Below, in pieces: positions 16,158-25,572 of a DNA stretch of 64,000 bases. Origin of the DNA: Methyloceanibacter stevinii (GTDB lineage Bacteria; Pseudomonadota; Alphaproteobacteria; Rhizobiales; Methyloligellaceae); NCBI RefSeq assembly GCF_001723355.1, contig NZ_LPWE01000012.1:466070-530069 (forward strand), in the 5' to 3' direction. The translations under genes and the position numbers were made by a program. Every line of letters starts with the position of its first letter. Positions within the stretch are counted from its first letter, which is position 1. Under the pieces are notes generated by a model that made no database searches, was not told the origin of the DNA, and worked only from the letters and a program-made list of their open reading frames with translations.

Positions 16158-17713
16158 ATGTTGAGTGGTGCGTCAGCGGAAGCCCCAGTGGCTGGTCCTA
16201 GCTCGTTGAGCGGACAGAAGCGGCGCGCATTCCGCAGCGTCCAAGAGGCTCGCGAAAAACTCTCCTATAAATCCGCCGGCAAGCCCGAGTTCGACTACGA
16301 ACTCCTGATGATGTTCGTCAGGAACGAACTATCGGCCGCCATCACCACGCCGCTGCTTGCCGTCGTCGTCGCCATGGGCGCGATGTTCTGGTCTTCACCC
16401 CGCCAGCTGCTCCTTTGGCTGTGCTGCATCTTCGTCACCAAGGGCATCCTCGTAGGGATCTGCCGGCAATTCTCCAAGGAATCGCGCGACGGGATGAACG
16501 TCGCATCGTGGCGGTCGAAAATCACCGCCGCTGAGTTCCTGTACGGGGTCACGTGGCATCGGTGGTTTTCGTCAGCCCACTGACGGAAGATGTCGCCGGC
16601 TACACGTTCATCTTCGCGGCCGTGCTGGTCGTGATCTCGATGCGCATGCTGTTCGCCTCGACCGTCATGCCCATTGTCTACGCAGGCACGTTGCCGATGA
16701 CGGCGGCGATCGTCATCCGCTTCGCGCTGCTCAACGATTCGTTCTACTGGGCCATGGCCATGATGGCCGTGGCTGTCCACCTCTACTTCCTGTGGCTGAT
16801 GAACGGCTTCAACAGCACCGTGGTCTCCATGCTGGAGTTCCGCGCGGAAAAAGACGCGTTGATCGGCGAACTCGAGCAATCGAAGTCGATTTCCGACGAA
16901 GCACGATTGCGAGCGGAGGAAGCCAACCTCGCCAAGTCGCGCTTCCTGGCCACGATGAGCCATGAACTGAGAACACCTCTCAACGCCATTCTCGGCTTTT
17001 CCGAGATCATGCGCGACGAGGCTTTCGGTCCGCATGCCAATCCCACGTATAAAGAGTACGCGAGCGACATCCACGAGAGCGGCCAGCACCTTCTGACCCT
17101 GATCGACGAAATCCTCGACATCAGCCGGATCGAAGCGGGCCGCTACGAGCTCCACGAAGCTCCCATCTCGCTGACCGCCATCGCCGAGGAGTGCCACCAT
17201 TTGATGCGCGTCCGCGCCGACAATAAGGGCCTGCAGATCAACCAAGCCTTCGAGGAGAACCTGCCGAATGTCTGGGCGGACGAGCGCGCAATGCGGCAGA
17301 TCTGTCTCAACCTGCTCTCCAACGCGATCAAGTTCACGCCTGCCAACGGGACCATCACACTGAAAGTGGGGCGGTCGAGCGCGGGCGGGCAGGCCCTCAC
17401 CGTCAAGGACACAGGCCCCGGCATCCCGGACGACGAGATACCCCGTGTCCTGCGCAGTTTCGGGCAAGGCTCGCTGGCGCATCAGACGGCGGAAGGCGGC
17501 ACCGGTCTTGGTCTACCCATCACCAAGGGGCTGACCGAGCTCCATGGCGGCAGCTTCGAGCTCAAGAGCAAGTTGCGTTACGGGACCGAAGTCACCGTCA
17601 CGCTGCCCCCGGGCCGCATCATGGAGGCTTTGCCGAGGCTCGCCGAGCCGGGCGAACAGGAGCCTGAAGAGAAGCCGAAGACTCAGGCCCTTTGGGAGAA
17701 ACGGGCGAGCTAG
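16158..17713 (+). CDS. Membrane-bound sensor histidine kinase, PleC/DivJ-like core; frameshifted
   Basis: The N-terminal part and first helices are read to about 16556, where the frame is lost; the rest continues in another frame. Adding one G at TGG (16554-16556) gives LYGVTWASVVFVSPLTED and a 519-codon gene. It has four to six membrane helices (about 60-210), then HisKA with the phospho-acceptor His in MSHELRTPLNAILGFSEIM, then HATPase_c with N box (NLLSNAIKF), G1 (DTGPGIP) and G2 (GTGLGL). The HisKA resembles PleC/DivJ family kinases that signal to DivK/PleD. No response regulator is adjacent. Start 16158 is tentative; an upstream GTG at 16119 exists. Confidence 0.8.
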
Positions 17714-17777
17714 CCCCAAAGGTGCGGCGACCTGCGCCGATTGCCCTCCCACACCCCAGCGACTACATAGGAAGCTT

Positions 17778-17996
17778 GTGCTTCAAAACAGCGAGGGTCG
17801 CTTGGAAACGCCTTGCGTCAATGTCTGCATGCTCGACGATGCGTCGGGCCTTTGCGTCGGCTGCGGCCGCAGCGGCGCCGAAATCGCCGGCTGGGTCGAT
17901 ATGAGCCCCGCGGAACGGCGCGCGATCATGGCGGCGCTGCCTGAGCGGATGCGCCAACTCGAGCGTGAGACCGCGGAGGGCGAGACCGCGTCATGA
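17778..17996 (+). CDS. DUF1289 family Cys-rich protein
   Basis: A 72-residue protein with the DUF1289 signature: PCVNVCMLD then GLCVGCGRSGAEIAGW, four Cys likely to bind zinc or an Fe-S centre, followed by MSPAERRAIMAALPERM. The GTG start at 17778 follows AGGAAG at a good distance; no ATG fits. The stop overlaps the next gene start by four bases (ATGA, 17993-17996), so translation is coupled to the aspartic protease. Function unknown. Confidence 0.82.
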   Translation: MLQNSEGRLETPCVNVCMLDDASGLCVGCGRSGAEIAGWVDMSPAERRAIMAALPERMRQLERETAEGETAS

Positions 17997-18694
17997 CCAC
18001 CTGGGTCGCCCTGTTCGTCCTTGCACTCGGCGGCATGCTGCTCGTCGGCAACGACTCGGGCATGATCGCAGGTGTCGACGAGACCACGTTCGGCTACGGC
18101 GTCTTCCTGCTGGCGCTGCTCATCTATCTGGGAGGTGGGCTGCTCGGCCGCTATGGCGGCGGGGCGGCGACAGTGGCCCGCGACGCGGTCACCTGGCTCG
18201 CGCTCGGCCTCGGTCTCGTGACGATTTATGCCTACAAGGATGAATTGACGCCGATCGCCGCGCGCGTTGTGGGCGAACTTCTGCCCGGTACCGCCATGAC
18301 CGTCGAGACGAGCACGGGCGGTCTCACCGAGGTCAAACTCAGAAAGCGCCTGAACGGTCACTTCACGGCCAATGTCGAGATCAACGGCGAGCCGGTTTCC
18401 ATGATCGTGGACACCGGCGCCTCCTCGATCGTCCTGAGACCGGAAGATGCCCAGGCCGCGGGCATCGACGTCGAGGAGATGACCTTCCGGGTGCCCGTCC
18501 TGACCGCCAATGGCCGCACCATGGCCGCGCGGGTCTGGCTCGACGATGTCTCGGTCGGCCCTCTGGACCGCACCAGGGTCGAGGCGCTCATCGCTCAGCC
18601 GGGGGCGCTGTCCCAGAGCCTGCTCGGTATGAGTTTCTTAAGCCGCCTGCGCTCCTATGAATTCTCCGGGGACTATCTGACCTTGCGCGGCTGA
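17993..18694 (+). CDS. Membrane-anchored retropepsin-like aspartic protease (TIGR02281, clan AA)
   Basis: A 233-residue protein with three N-terminal membrane helices (about 3-20, 34-52, 66-82) and a C-terminal retropepsin-like domain with the catalytic motif IVDTGASS (Asp140), followed by the hydrophobic-hydrophobic-Gly element LLGMSFLSRL. Only one catalytic Asp is present, so it should act as a homodimer, as in retropepsins. The protease domain is probably periplasmic. It overlaps the DUF1289 gene by four bases and precedes a paralogue at 18762-19316. Substrate unknown. Confidence 0.85.
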   Translation: MTTWVALFVLALGGMLLVGNDSGMIAGVDETTFGYGVFLLALLIYLGGGLLGRYGGGAATVARDAVTWLALGLGLVTIYAYKDELTPIAARVVGELLPGTAMTVETSTGGLTEVKLRKRLNGHFTANVEINGEPVSMIVDTGASSIVLRPEDAQAAGIDVEEMTFRVPVLTANGRTMAARVWLDDVSVGPLDRTRVEALIAQPGALSQSLLGMSFLSRLRSYEFSGDYLTLRG

Positions 18695-18761
18695 CTTGAC
18701 CGGCTGACAAGGCCCGCAAACGAGCCTCCCGGACCGAAGATCCGAGACGGCGAGGCGCGTT

Positions 18762-19316
18762 GTGCGGTCGGCGAACAAACACCTTCTACAAGAGGCGGCC
18801 CAGTGGCTCCTGGTCGCTGCAGCCCTCTTTGTCGGCATCTATTTCTTTGAAGACATAAAGGCCTTGGTCGTCGCGTCCGATGGCGAGATGCCTAGCATCC
18901 TCACGTCGCGATCCGAACCCGACGAGAAGACCGATACGGGATTCTCGGGCGTGGTCCGGCTGAAGGCGGACCGGCGCGGTCACTTCGTCTTCACGGGCAA
19001 GGTGAATGGACGGCCCGTGACGTTCATGGCCGATACGGGCGCGTCCATCGTGGCGCTGACCTATGAGGATGCCCGGCGCGCCGGCCTCTCGCCGGCCAAC
19101 CTCGATTTCAGTGCGCGCGTTTCCACGGCCAACGGCATCGCCAAGGTCGCCCCGGTGACCCTGTCGCGGATCCGCGTCGGAAGTATCACGCTCCGCGACG
19201 TCCCTGCCGCCGTCGCGGAGAAAGGCGCGCTCGACGTCAACCTGCTCGGCATGAGCTTTCTGGGGCGCCTGGAGAGCTTCAACCTGAGCGGCGACGAACT
19301 GGTTCTGAACCAATAG
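18762..19316 (+). CDS. Second retropepsin-like aspartic protease (TIGR02281)
   Basis: A 184-residue paralogue of the preceding gene with one N-terminal membrane anchor (about 15-30) and the same protease domain: FMADTGAS (Asp91), VSTANGIAKVAPVTL and LLGMSFLGRLESF. The GTG start at 18762 follows a GA-rich stretch (GAGACGGCGAGG). The 67-base gap and shared strand suggest one operon with DUF1289 and the first protease. Two related monomers made together could form homo- or heterodimers; that is inference. Confidence 0.83.
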   Translation: MRSANKHLLQEAAQWLLVAAALFVGIYFFEDIKALVVASDGEMPSILTSRSEPDEKTDTGFSGVVRLKADRRGHFVFTGKVNGRPVTFMADTGASIVALTYEDARRAGLSPANLDFSARVSTANGIAKVAPVTLSRIRVGSITLRDVPAAVAEKGALDVNLLGMSFLGRLESFNLSGDELVLNQ

Positions 19317-19460
19317 CCTTGACCCCACGGCCTTGGGCCCTTCCCGCGCACCGGCCCCCTCGGGACTGGTGGATGCAGGGGAAATTCTGCTATTGCGTTC
19401 CCAACCGGCCCGGTCGCCAAGCCGCGCGCCCCCAAGCCCCATCATCCGCGAGGAGACAGA

Positions 19461-20963
19461 ATGTTCCCGAAGCCACGCCAGGATCTCGTCCCCAACACCG
19501 CCGCGTTCGAGCGCCTTCCCCTCGTCAAAGCCACGGGCTTTCGGGAATATGACGCCCGCTGGCTCTTTCCGGATGAAATCAATCTCCTCGGCATGGAAGC
19601 GGTTGGCCTCGGGCTCACGACGCTGATGCGCGAACGCGGCGTTCCCCTGCGGATCGTCGTCGGCCACGACTTCAGGTCCTATTCGTCGGCCATCAAGGCC
19701 GCGCTGATCACAGGGCTTCTGGCCGGTGGTGCGGAGGTTCACGACATTGGCTTGGCGCTGTCGCCGATGGCCTATTTCGCCCAGTTCGAGCTCGACGTGG
19801 AAGGCGTCGCCATGGTCACCGCCAGTCACAACGACAATGGCTGGACCGGCATCAAGATGGGCATCGACCGCCCGCTGACCTTCTCGCCGGATGATATGAC
19901 CCGGCTGAAAGAGATCGTGATGAATGCCGAATTCGGCGAGTACGACGGAGGCGGACGGTACATCTACGTGCCCGATCTGCCCGAGCGCTACATGGCCGAT
20001 CTGCTGAAGCACCCCAAATACACGCGCAAAATGAAGGTGGTCGTCTCGTGCGGCAACGGCACGGCGGCGGCCTTCGCTCCTGAGGTGCTGTCTAAGCTCG
20101 GCTGCGAGGTGGTCCCGCTCAATTGCGAACTCGACCACAGCTTTCCCGCACACAATCCCAATCCCGAAGACCTCGCGATGCTGAACGCCACGCGCGACGC
20201 GGTCCTGGAACACAAGGCCGATCTCGCCCTCGTCTTCGACGGTGACGGCGACCGCTGCGGTGTTGTCGACAATACAGGCGAGGCCATCTTCGCCGACAAG
20301 GTCGGCGTGATGCTTGCGCGGGATATTTCTGCGCTCCACAAGAACGCCCATTTCGTCGTCGACGTGAAATCCACCGGCCTGTTCAAGACGGACCCGGTTC
20401 TCATCGAGAACGGGGCGCATACGGCCTATTGGAAAACCGGTCACTCCTACATCAAGCGCTACAGCCACGAGAACGGCGCCCTGGTCGGCTTCGAGAAGTC
20501 CGGGCACTTCTTCTTCAACAAGCCGATCGGCCGCGGCTACGACGACGGGCTGGTTTCAGCCATGGCGGTGCTCGACATGCTCGAGCGCAGTCCCGGCAAG
20601 ACCCTCGCCGAACTGAAGGACGCCCTTCCCCGCACGTGGCAGTCTCCCACCATGTCGCCGCACTGCGCCGACGAGACCAAATACGGCGTGGTCGACCAGG
20701 TCGTGAAGCACTTCGAGGATGTCGCGGAGCGCGGCGAAACGCTAGCGGGCCAGAAAATCCGTGAACTGATTACCGTCAACGGAATTCGCATCGTGCTCGA
20801 AGACGGCACCTGGGGGCTTGTGCGCGCTTCGTCGAACAAGCCCGAGCTCGTGGTCGTGGTCGAAAGCCCCACGTCGGAGGCCAACATGCGGGCCATCTTC
20901 GCCGAGATCGACAAGGAACTCGCCAATCATCCGGAAGTAGGCGAATATAATCAGAAGATCTAG
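19461..20963 (+). CDS. manB: Phosphomannomutase/phosphoglucomutase
   Basis: A 500-residue alpha-D-phosphohexomutase that interconverts hexose 1- and 6-phosphates, supplying GDP-mannose or UDP-glucose for surface polysaccharides. The phosphoserine is Ser122 in VTASHNDNGWTG; the metal loop is VFDGDGDRCG (about 256-265); the sugar-binding FEKSGHFFF and the C-terminal phosphate site VRASSNKPELVVV are intact. The ribosome site GAGGAGA precedes the ATG. Preference between mannose and glucose phosphate cannot be read with certainty. It appears to be a single gene; no polysaccharide genes are adjacent. Confidence 0.92.
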   Translation: MFPKPRQDLVPNTAAFERLPLVKATGFREYDARWLFPDEINLLGMEAVGLGLTTLMRERGVPLRIVVGHDFRSYSSAIKAALITGLLAGGAEVHDIGLALSPMAYFAQFELDVEGVAMVTASHNDNGWTGIKMGIDRPLTFSPDDMTRLKEIVMNAEFGEYDGGGRYIYVPDLPERYMADLLKHPKYTRKMKVVVSCGNGTAAAFAPEVLSKLGCEVVPLNCELDHSFPAHNPNPEDLAMLNATRDAVLEHKADLALVFDGDGDRCGVVDNTGEAIFADKVGVMLARDISALHKNAHFVVDVKSTGLFKTDPVLIENGAHTAYWKTGHSYIKRYSHENGALVGFEKSGHFFFNKPIGRGYDDGLVSAMAVLDMLERSPGKTLAELKDALPRTWQSPTMSPHCADETKYGVVDQVVKHFEDVAERGETLAGQKIRELITVNGIRIVLEDGTWGLVRASSNKPELVVVVESPTSEANMRAIFAEIDKELANHPEVGEYNQKI

Positions 20964-21047
20964 AAAACGACCGCACGACAACGCAACAAAACCGTTAGCT
21001 GACTGTCGCAAATCTGCAATCCGAGTCTGGTCTGGTCCGCGCTTGTC

Positions 21048-21671
21048 ATGATCGATTTCAGTTACACACACGCCGTTTTCGTTGTGGGCCTCATCGTCGG
21101 CATCACGCTGAATTTCCTGATGCTGCGGACCCTGTTCTTCCCGCCCTTCCGGGTTTGGCCGACGCCCGGCCCGGGGACTTGGCAGAGTGTAACCTTCTGG
21201 ACGTTGTTCCGCGCCGGCATGGTGCTGACCTTCGTCATGGGTATTCTGGATTGGAATAGCGCTGGCCTGGTCGATCTCAGTCGCCTCATCATTGGCCTTC
21301 CGCTGTTCCTTGTTGGCTTCGGCATCACGGTATTCGGCTACTTCAATCTCGGCCTCGGCAATACGTATTGCGGCGAGGACGGATTGATTAGCCACGGCCT
21401 CTACCGTTTCAGCCGCAACCCGCAATATGCTTCATCGATCCTCGGTCTGATCGGGACGGTCATCATGGCCGACTCCTGGCTCACCGTTCCCCTGGCGTTC
21501 TCGGCCAGCTGCGTCTACGTCCTGATGGCGCTGACCGAGGAGCAATGGCTCGAGGATCGCTACGGCGCGACCTATCTCGAGTACAAGAACCGCACGGCGC
21601 GTTTCTTCGACCTGCCGGGGTTCATCCAATACCTGATCGAGAAGACGCAGCCGTCCCGCCGCACCGGCTAA
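21048..21671 (+). CDS. Isoprenylcysteine/phospholipid methyltransferase (ICMT/PEMT) family membrane protein
   Basis: A 207-residue membrane protein with about five helices and the SAM-binding C-terminal signature of the family: GLYRFSRNPQYASSIL followed by EEQWLEDRYGATYLEYKNRTARF. These enzymes methylate lipids or prenyl-cysteine; in bacteria most are uncharacterised. It starts 84 bases after manB on the same strand. A hairpin follows at 21694-21721. Confidence 0.85.
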   Translation: MIDFSYTHAVFVVGLIVGITLNFLMLRTLFFPPFRVWPTPGPGTWQSVTFWTLFRAGMVLTFVMGILDWNSAGLVDLSRLIIGLPLFLVGFGITVFGYFNLGLGNTYCGEDGLISHGLYRFSRNPQYASSILGLIGTVIMADSWLTVPLAFSASCVYVLMALTEEQWLEDRYGATYLEYKNRTARFFDLPGFIQYLIEKTQPSRRTG

Positions 21672-21693
21672 GGCAGACGGCGTCGTAAACAAA

Positions 21694-21721
21694 GCGGCCG
21701 CCCGCTTACGCGAACGGCCGC
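21694..21721. terminator. Hairpin between convergent genes
   Basis: GCGGCCG (21694-21700) pairs with CGGCCGC (21715-21721) with a 14-base loop. There is no strong T run; its place between two converging genes suggests a shared transcription stop. Confidence 0.4.
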
Positions 21722-21743
21722 CACACCACTCTTCCAACTAGTC

Positions 21744-22238
21744 CTACGAGTCCGCCGGCATGAGCACGCCGTCGAGCGCATGGATCATGCCGTTCGAGGC
21801 GGGGATGTTCTTCCTGACGATCTGCGCATCGCCTACGAGGAACGGATTGCCCGTCATGCCGTCCACCTCGATGTCGTTACCGGCCTTCGTTTCGATCGCG
21901 ACCTTTTCATTGAACCACGCGCTCACGAAGTTCTTGCCGGGAATGATGTGGTTCTTGAGCACAACGGCCAACTCGTCCTTGTTCTCAGGCTTGAGCAGCC
22001 GCTCGACAGTGCCATCAGGCAACGCTGCGAATGCTTCGTCCGTCGGGGCGAAGATGGTCCATTCCTCGCTACCCTTTAGCGCGTCCGACAGACCCGCCGC
22101 GTTCACCGCGGCCACAAATGTCTCGAAGGAGCCTTCGCTTTCGGCGCGCTCGTAGAGATTGGGCGATTGGCTGGCTTGCGCAGTCCCCGCAAGCATCAGA
22201 CCCACTACGGCGGCACTCGCGATCGACTTCCACATCAT
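21744..22238 (-). CDS. Secreted fasciclin (FAS1) domain protein
   Basis: A 164-residue secreted protein: signal peptide (about 1-22) and one FAS1 domain, with [28 protein letters not shown] as H1 region (first part about 60-70), NHIIPG in place of the usual YH motif, and GMIHALDGVLMP as H2. It is a diverged paralogue of the FAS1 gene at 2943-3422. AGGAGA precedes two adjacent ATGs at 22238 and 22235. The OxyR-like gene is transcribed divergently 282 bases away with an operator-like palindrome between, so redox-linked control is possible. Confidence 0.87.
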   Translation of the reverse strand: MMWKSIASAAVVGLMLAGTAQASQSPNLYERAESEGSFETFVAAVNAAGLSDALKGSEEWTIFAPTDEAFAALPDGTVERLLKPENKDELAVVLKNHIIPGKNFVSAWFNEKVAIETKAGNDIEVDGMTGNPFLVGDAQIVRKNIPASNGMIHALDGVLMPADS

Positions 22239-22449
22239 GTCAGTTTCTCCTGTTCATGTTGACGTTCACCAAGAGCCGAATTGTCCGGCTAATGCCTACA
22301 TGGGAAGGCTTCGACCGGGCGGCCAATTGGAAGCCTGCTGGCAAATCATCGAGATTTGCGATGACGTCGGCCGAACTGGCCGCGGGGCAAGGCCCGCACC
22401 CGTTGCCAATGGCCAGAAGGGCATTTCGATAGAATGATCGATGATTTTG

Positions 22450-22478
22450 ATAGGAATTTCCTATGATTATTGCATAGG
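22450..22478. promoter_or_regulatory. OxyR/LysR-type operator in the divergent intergenic region
   Basis: ATAGGAATTTCCTAT (22450-22464) is a 7-bp perfect inverted repeat around one base and fits ATAG-N7-CTAT, the half of the OxyR consensus. A further ATAGG lies at 22474-22478. It sits 57 bases before the OxyR-like start in an AT-rich pocket. LysR-type regulators typically bind such dyads to control themselves and a divergent gene (here FAS1). Confidence 0.55.
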
Positions 22479-22520
22479 AAACGCAGTACCCTACATCGCA
22501 GTATGGAAGGGGTAACTGCC

Positions 22521-23456
22521 ATGCCCACACTGAGACAATTGGAATATTTGGTCGCCGTCGCCGACAACCGTCACTTCGGACGAGCCGCCGAGCGGGTGAA
22601 TGTCACCCAACCCACGCTGAGCGAGCAGCTTCGCACGCTGGAGCAGCGATTGGGCGTCGAGCTTGTCGAGCGGTCGCGATCGAATGTGGTGGTCACCCCC
22701 CTCGGCTTCGAAGTCGTCGAGATCGCGCGCCGTATGCTTCAGGACGCCCAGCGCATCGTCGATATTACGGGGAACGTGGGCTCGGGCATCGCCGGCGTCG
22801 TGCGCCTAGGGCTGCCGCCCACGATCGGGCCCTATCTTCTCCCGCGCGTCGACCCCACCCTTCACGCGACCTACCCCAAGCTCAAGCTTTACGCCCGCGA
22901 GGAGTTGCCTCACGCCCTTCCCCGGGAACTGGCCGAGGGCATTCACGACGTGATCATCGCCCCCCTCCCCGTGAACCAGAACGCCAAGGAGGCTGTCCTT
23001 TTCGAGGAACCGCTTTATCTCGCCGTCCCGATCGACCACGAGCTGGCCAACCGGTCCAGCATCAAGGCGGCCGACCTCGAGGGGGTCGACCTCCTGGCCC
23101 TTGGACCGGGCCACCAGCTCCGCGAACTGGTCGTCAACCTCGCGGCGGAATGCGGCGCGAATCTGCGCTACGACTACGAGGGCACCAGCCTGGATACGCT
23201 GCGTGAAATGATGGCCACGGGCCTCGGCGTGAGCCTAATGCCCGGACTTTATGTCCGCAGCGTCGTCAGCAAAGACCCCCGTTTCAAGACCTTCGACATT
23301 GGCAGCCGTGGGTTGAGCCGGACCATTGGCATGCTCTGGCGCAAATCAAAGAACCCACAACATAATTTCGACAATCTCGCCGTATTGATCCGGAACATCG
23401 TAAAAGATGAATTCGGCCCCAGCCGTGTTAAGACACGGGCGGAGTCGGTCGCCTAG
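22521..23456 (+). CDS. LysR-family regulator, OxyR-like but without the redox Cys pair
   Basis: A 311-residue LysR-type regulator. The N-terminal winged helix (PTLRQLEYLVAVADNRHFGRAA, first 20 residues typical of OxyR) and the effector domain (GLPPTIGPYLLP, ALGPGHQLRELV, RTIGMLWRKSK) match the OxyR subgroup. At the place of OxyR Cys199 (GHCLRD) it has Gln (GHQLRE), and Cys208 is also absent; one Cys lies three residues later. So a classical disulfide switch is unlikely. Start 22521 follows GGAAGGGG. A palindrome at 22450-22464 and a divergent FAS1 gene suggest auto- and divergent regulation. Confidence 0.8.
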   Translation: MPTLRQLEYLVAVADNRHFGRAAERVNVTQPTLSEQLRTLEQRLGVELVERSRSNVVVTPLGFEVVEIARRMLQDAQRIVDITGNVGSGIAGVVRLGLPPTIGPYLLPRVDPTLHATYPKLKLYAREELPHALPRELAEGIHDVIIAPLPVNQNAKEAVLFEEPLYLAVPIDHELANRSSIKAADLEGVDLLALGPGHQLRELVVNLAAECGANLRYDYEGTSLDTLREMMATGLGVSLMPGLYVRSVVSKDPRFKTFDIGSRGLSRTIGMLWRKSKNPQHNFDNLAVLIRNIVKDEFGPSRVKTRAESVA

Positions 23457-23493
23457 CGGCGCTACCACCACGATTTTCCGGAGTTTTTCTTAC

Positions 23494-24513
23494 ATGGCGT
23501 TCATCGACACCCTGGTCATGGGCAAGCCCGCTTGGATGTGGGCAATCTTCATGACCATCGTGGTCATTCTGCTTGCGGTCGATCTTGGACTGTTTCACCG
23601 CAAGGCCAGGGAAATCGGCGTCCGGGAAAGCCTGCTTCTCAGCGCCTTCTACATCACGATCGGCCTCGCCTTCGGCGCGTGGGTCTGGCTCAATATCGGG
23701 CCCACCAGCGGCAAGGAGTATCTCACCGGATTCCTCGTTGAGAAGACGTTGTCCATGGACAACATCTTCGTCATGTCGCTGATTTTCACCTACTTCGGAA
23801 TTCCCCGGATCTATCAGCACCGGGTGCTGTTCTACGGCATTCTCGGCGTCATCCTGCTGCGCGGCATCGTCATTGCGTTGGGCGCCTGGCTCGTCGCGAG
23901 CTTCCACTGGGTACTGTACATCTTTGCGCTGCTGCTGATCTTCACCGGCATCAAGATGCTGCTTCCAGGAGACGATGAGCCGGACATCGAAGAGAACTTC
24001 GCTCTGAGAATCATGCGGCGATTCTTGCGCATCACGCCCAAGCTGCATGGACAGCGCTTCTTCATCCGGCAGCCCGACGACAAGACCGGCAAGATCCTCA
24101 CATGGGTCACGCCTCTCTTCGTCGCGATGATCCTGATCGAGATCGTCGACGTGATCTTTGCTCTCGACAGCATTCCCGCCATCTTCGCGATCACCACCGA
24201 CACGTTCGTGGTCTATACGTCCAACATCTTCGCGATCCTTGGCTTGCGCGCGCTCTATTTCGCGCTCGCCGCCGTGATCGATCGATTTTCCTACCTCAAG
24301 CCTGCCCTCGCCATGATCTTGGTGTTCATCGGCTCGAAAATATTCGTCGCCGACCTCGCAGGCTGGGAGAAGTTCCCCTCATCGGTGTCGCTCAGCGTGA
24401 CAATCGCGTTGATCGCCGGCGGGATCCTCTACTCGCTCTGGCGCACGCAGCGCGATCCCGAACCCCCGAGCCCGAACGACAAGGTTCAGAACGCAAAACC
24501 TGGGGATGTCTAG
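23494..24513 (+). CDS. TerC family integral membrane protein
   Basis: A 339-residue inner-membrane protein with about eight helices and TerC signatures: ILLAVDLGLFHRKAREI in the first helix, TLSMDNIFVMSLIF, and EIVDVIFALDSIPAIFAIT in the second half. The conserved intramembrane acidic residues (Asp/Glu in these motifs) are intact. TerC/Alx proteins are linked to tellurite resistance and, more recently, Mn2+ export. Start 23494 follows GGAG; the reading frame opens earlier inside the oxyR-like gene without a ribosome site. The gap to the regulator upstream is 37 bases, so co-transcription is likely. Confidence 0.9.
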   Translation: MAFIDTLVMGKPAWMWAIFMTIVVILLAVDLGLFHRKAREIGVRESLLLSAFYITIGLAFGAWVWLNIGPTSGKEYLTGFLVEKTLSMDNIFVMSLIFTYFGIPRIYQHRVLFYGILGVILLRGIVIALGAWLVASFHWVLYIFALLLIFTGIKMLLPGDDEPDIEENFALRIMRRFLRITPKLHGQRFFIRQPDDKTGKILTWVTPLFVAMILIEIVDVIFALDSIPAIFAITTDTFVVYTSNIFAILGLRALYFALAAVIDRFSYLKPALAMILVFIGSKIFVADLAGWEKFPSSVSLSVTIALIAGGILYSLWRTQRDPEPPSPNDKVQNAKPGDV

Positions 24514-24515
24514 GA

Positions 24516-24532
24516 GCGCTGTGGCTCAGCGC
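24516..24532. terminator. Short hairpin between terC and dusA
   Basis: GCGCTG (24516-24521) pairs with CAGCGC (24527-24532) just past the terC stop, with no T run. Its location between convergent genes is the only other support. Confidence 0.3.
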
Positions 24533-24552
24533 GACGAGCGGCCGATGGACGC

Positions 24553-25572
24553 CTAAGCGGCGGATCTGTTCTCCGCCGTCCGCGTTTCCGGCACGGTGCC
24601 GCTGACGATGTCGCGGGCCTGCTCAAGCACCTCGACGCCGGCGCCAGGCAAGTGCGCATTCTCGGCGATATGCCGCCGGAAGGCGCGCGCCCGCGGCTGT
24701 CCATGGAACAGGCCGAGCACATGCCGGGTCATCGCATTCAACCGCACACCGCGGTCGAGCTCGCCCCCGACATAGTCGATAAAGCGATCGAGCACCTCGA
24801 AGCGTGTAAGTGGGACCTCCGCTTCGCCGTAGAGCGTCTGGTCCACGGCGGCCAGGAGATACGGATCCGCGTAAGCCGCGCGGCCCAGCATCACACCGTC
24901 CACGTGGACAAGATGCGGCGCCGCATGCGGCAGCGAGCCAAGACCGCCATTGATGACGATGGCAAGATCGCTGCGCCGGGTCTTCAGGCGATGGACACGG
25001 TCGTAGTCCAGAGGGGGCACGTCGCGGTTCTCTTTCGGGCTCAATCCGTCGAGCCAGGCCTTGCGCGCATGAACGATGAACATCATGCAGCCGGCGTCCG
25101 CGACCGTATCGACAAACCGGTCGAGGCTTTCTTCCGTATCTTGATCGTCGATACCGATACGGCATTTGACCGTCACCGGAACGTCGACGGCGTCCGTCAT
25201 CGCGCCGACGCACTCCGCGACAAGTTTCGGCTCCGCCATGAGACAGGCGCCGAACCGGCCGGACTGCACCCGGTCCGATGGGCAGCCAATGTTGAGATTG
25301 ATTTCGTCATAGCCCCATTCGGCGCCGATCCGCGCGGCCTCGGCGAGACCTGCGGGATCGCTGCCGCCGAGCTGCAGCCCGACGGGATGTTCGGCAGCAT
25401 TGAACCCGAGGACACGAACGCGATCGCCATGGAGCACCGCATCGGCGGTCACCATCTCGGTGTACAGAAAAGCGCGCGCCGAAATCAGCCGCAAAAACGT
25501 GCGGCAGTGGCGGTCGGTCCATTCCATCATCGGCGCGACGCAGAAACGGTGCGAATCTGGTTTCAAAGACAT
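24553..25572 (-). CDS. dusA: tRNA-dihydrouridine synthase A
   Basis: A 339-residue FMN enzyme that reduces uridine to dihydrouridine in the D-loop of tRNA (positions 20/20a) using NADPH. Start HRFCVAPMMEWTDRHCR is the DusA signature; LNIGCPSDRVQSGRFGACLM contains the catalytic Cys, followed by KCRIGIDD, HARKAWL and the FMN phosphate loop INGGL. Start 25572 is preferred, since the longer frame from 25644 adds unrelated residues. It is convergent with terC and 109 bases downstream of arsH on the same strand. Confidence 0.93.
   Translation of the reverse strand: MSLKPDSHRFCVAPMMEWTDRHCRTFLRLISARAFLYTEMVTADAVLHGDRVRVLGFNAAEHPVGLQLGGSDPAGLAEAARIGAEWGYDEINLNIGCPSDRVQSGRFGACLMAEPKLVAECVGAMTDAVDVPVTVKCRIGIDDQDTEESLDRFVDTVADAGCMMFIVHARKAWLDGLSPKENRDVPPLDYDRVHRLKTRRSDLAIVINGGLGSLPHAAPHLVHVDGVMLGRAAYADPYLLAAVDQTLYGEAEVPLTRFEVLDRFIDYVGGELDRGVRLNAMTRHVLGLFHGQPRARAFRRHIAENAHLPGAGVEVLEQARDIVSGTVPETRTAENRSAA

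Noticed and set aside
18786..20507. Minus-strand open frame of 573 codons
   Set aside because: It lies antisense to the second aspartic protease and phosphomannomutase, both with intact motifs, and has no protein family features.
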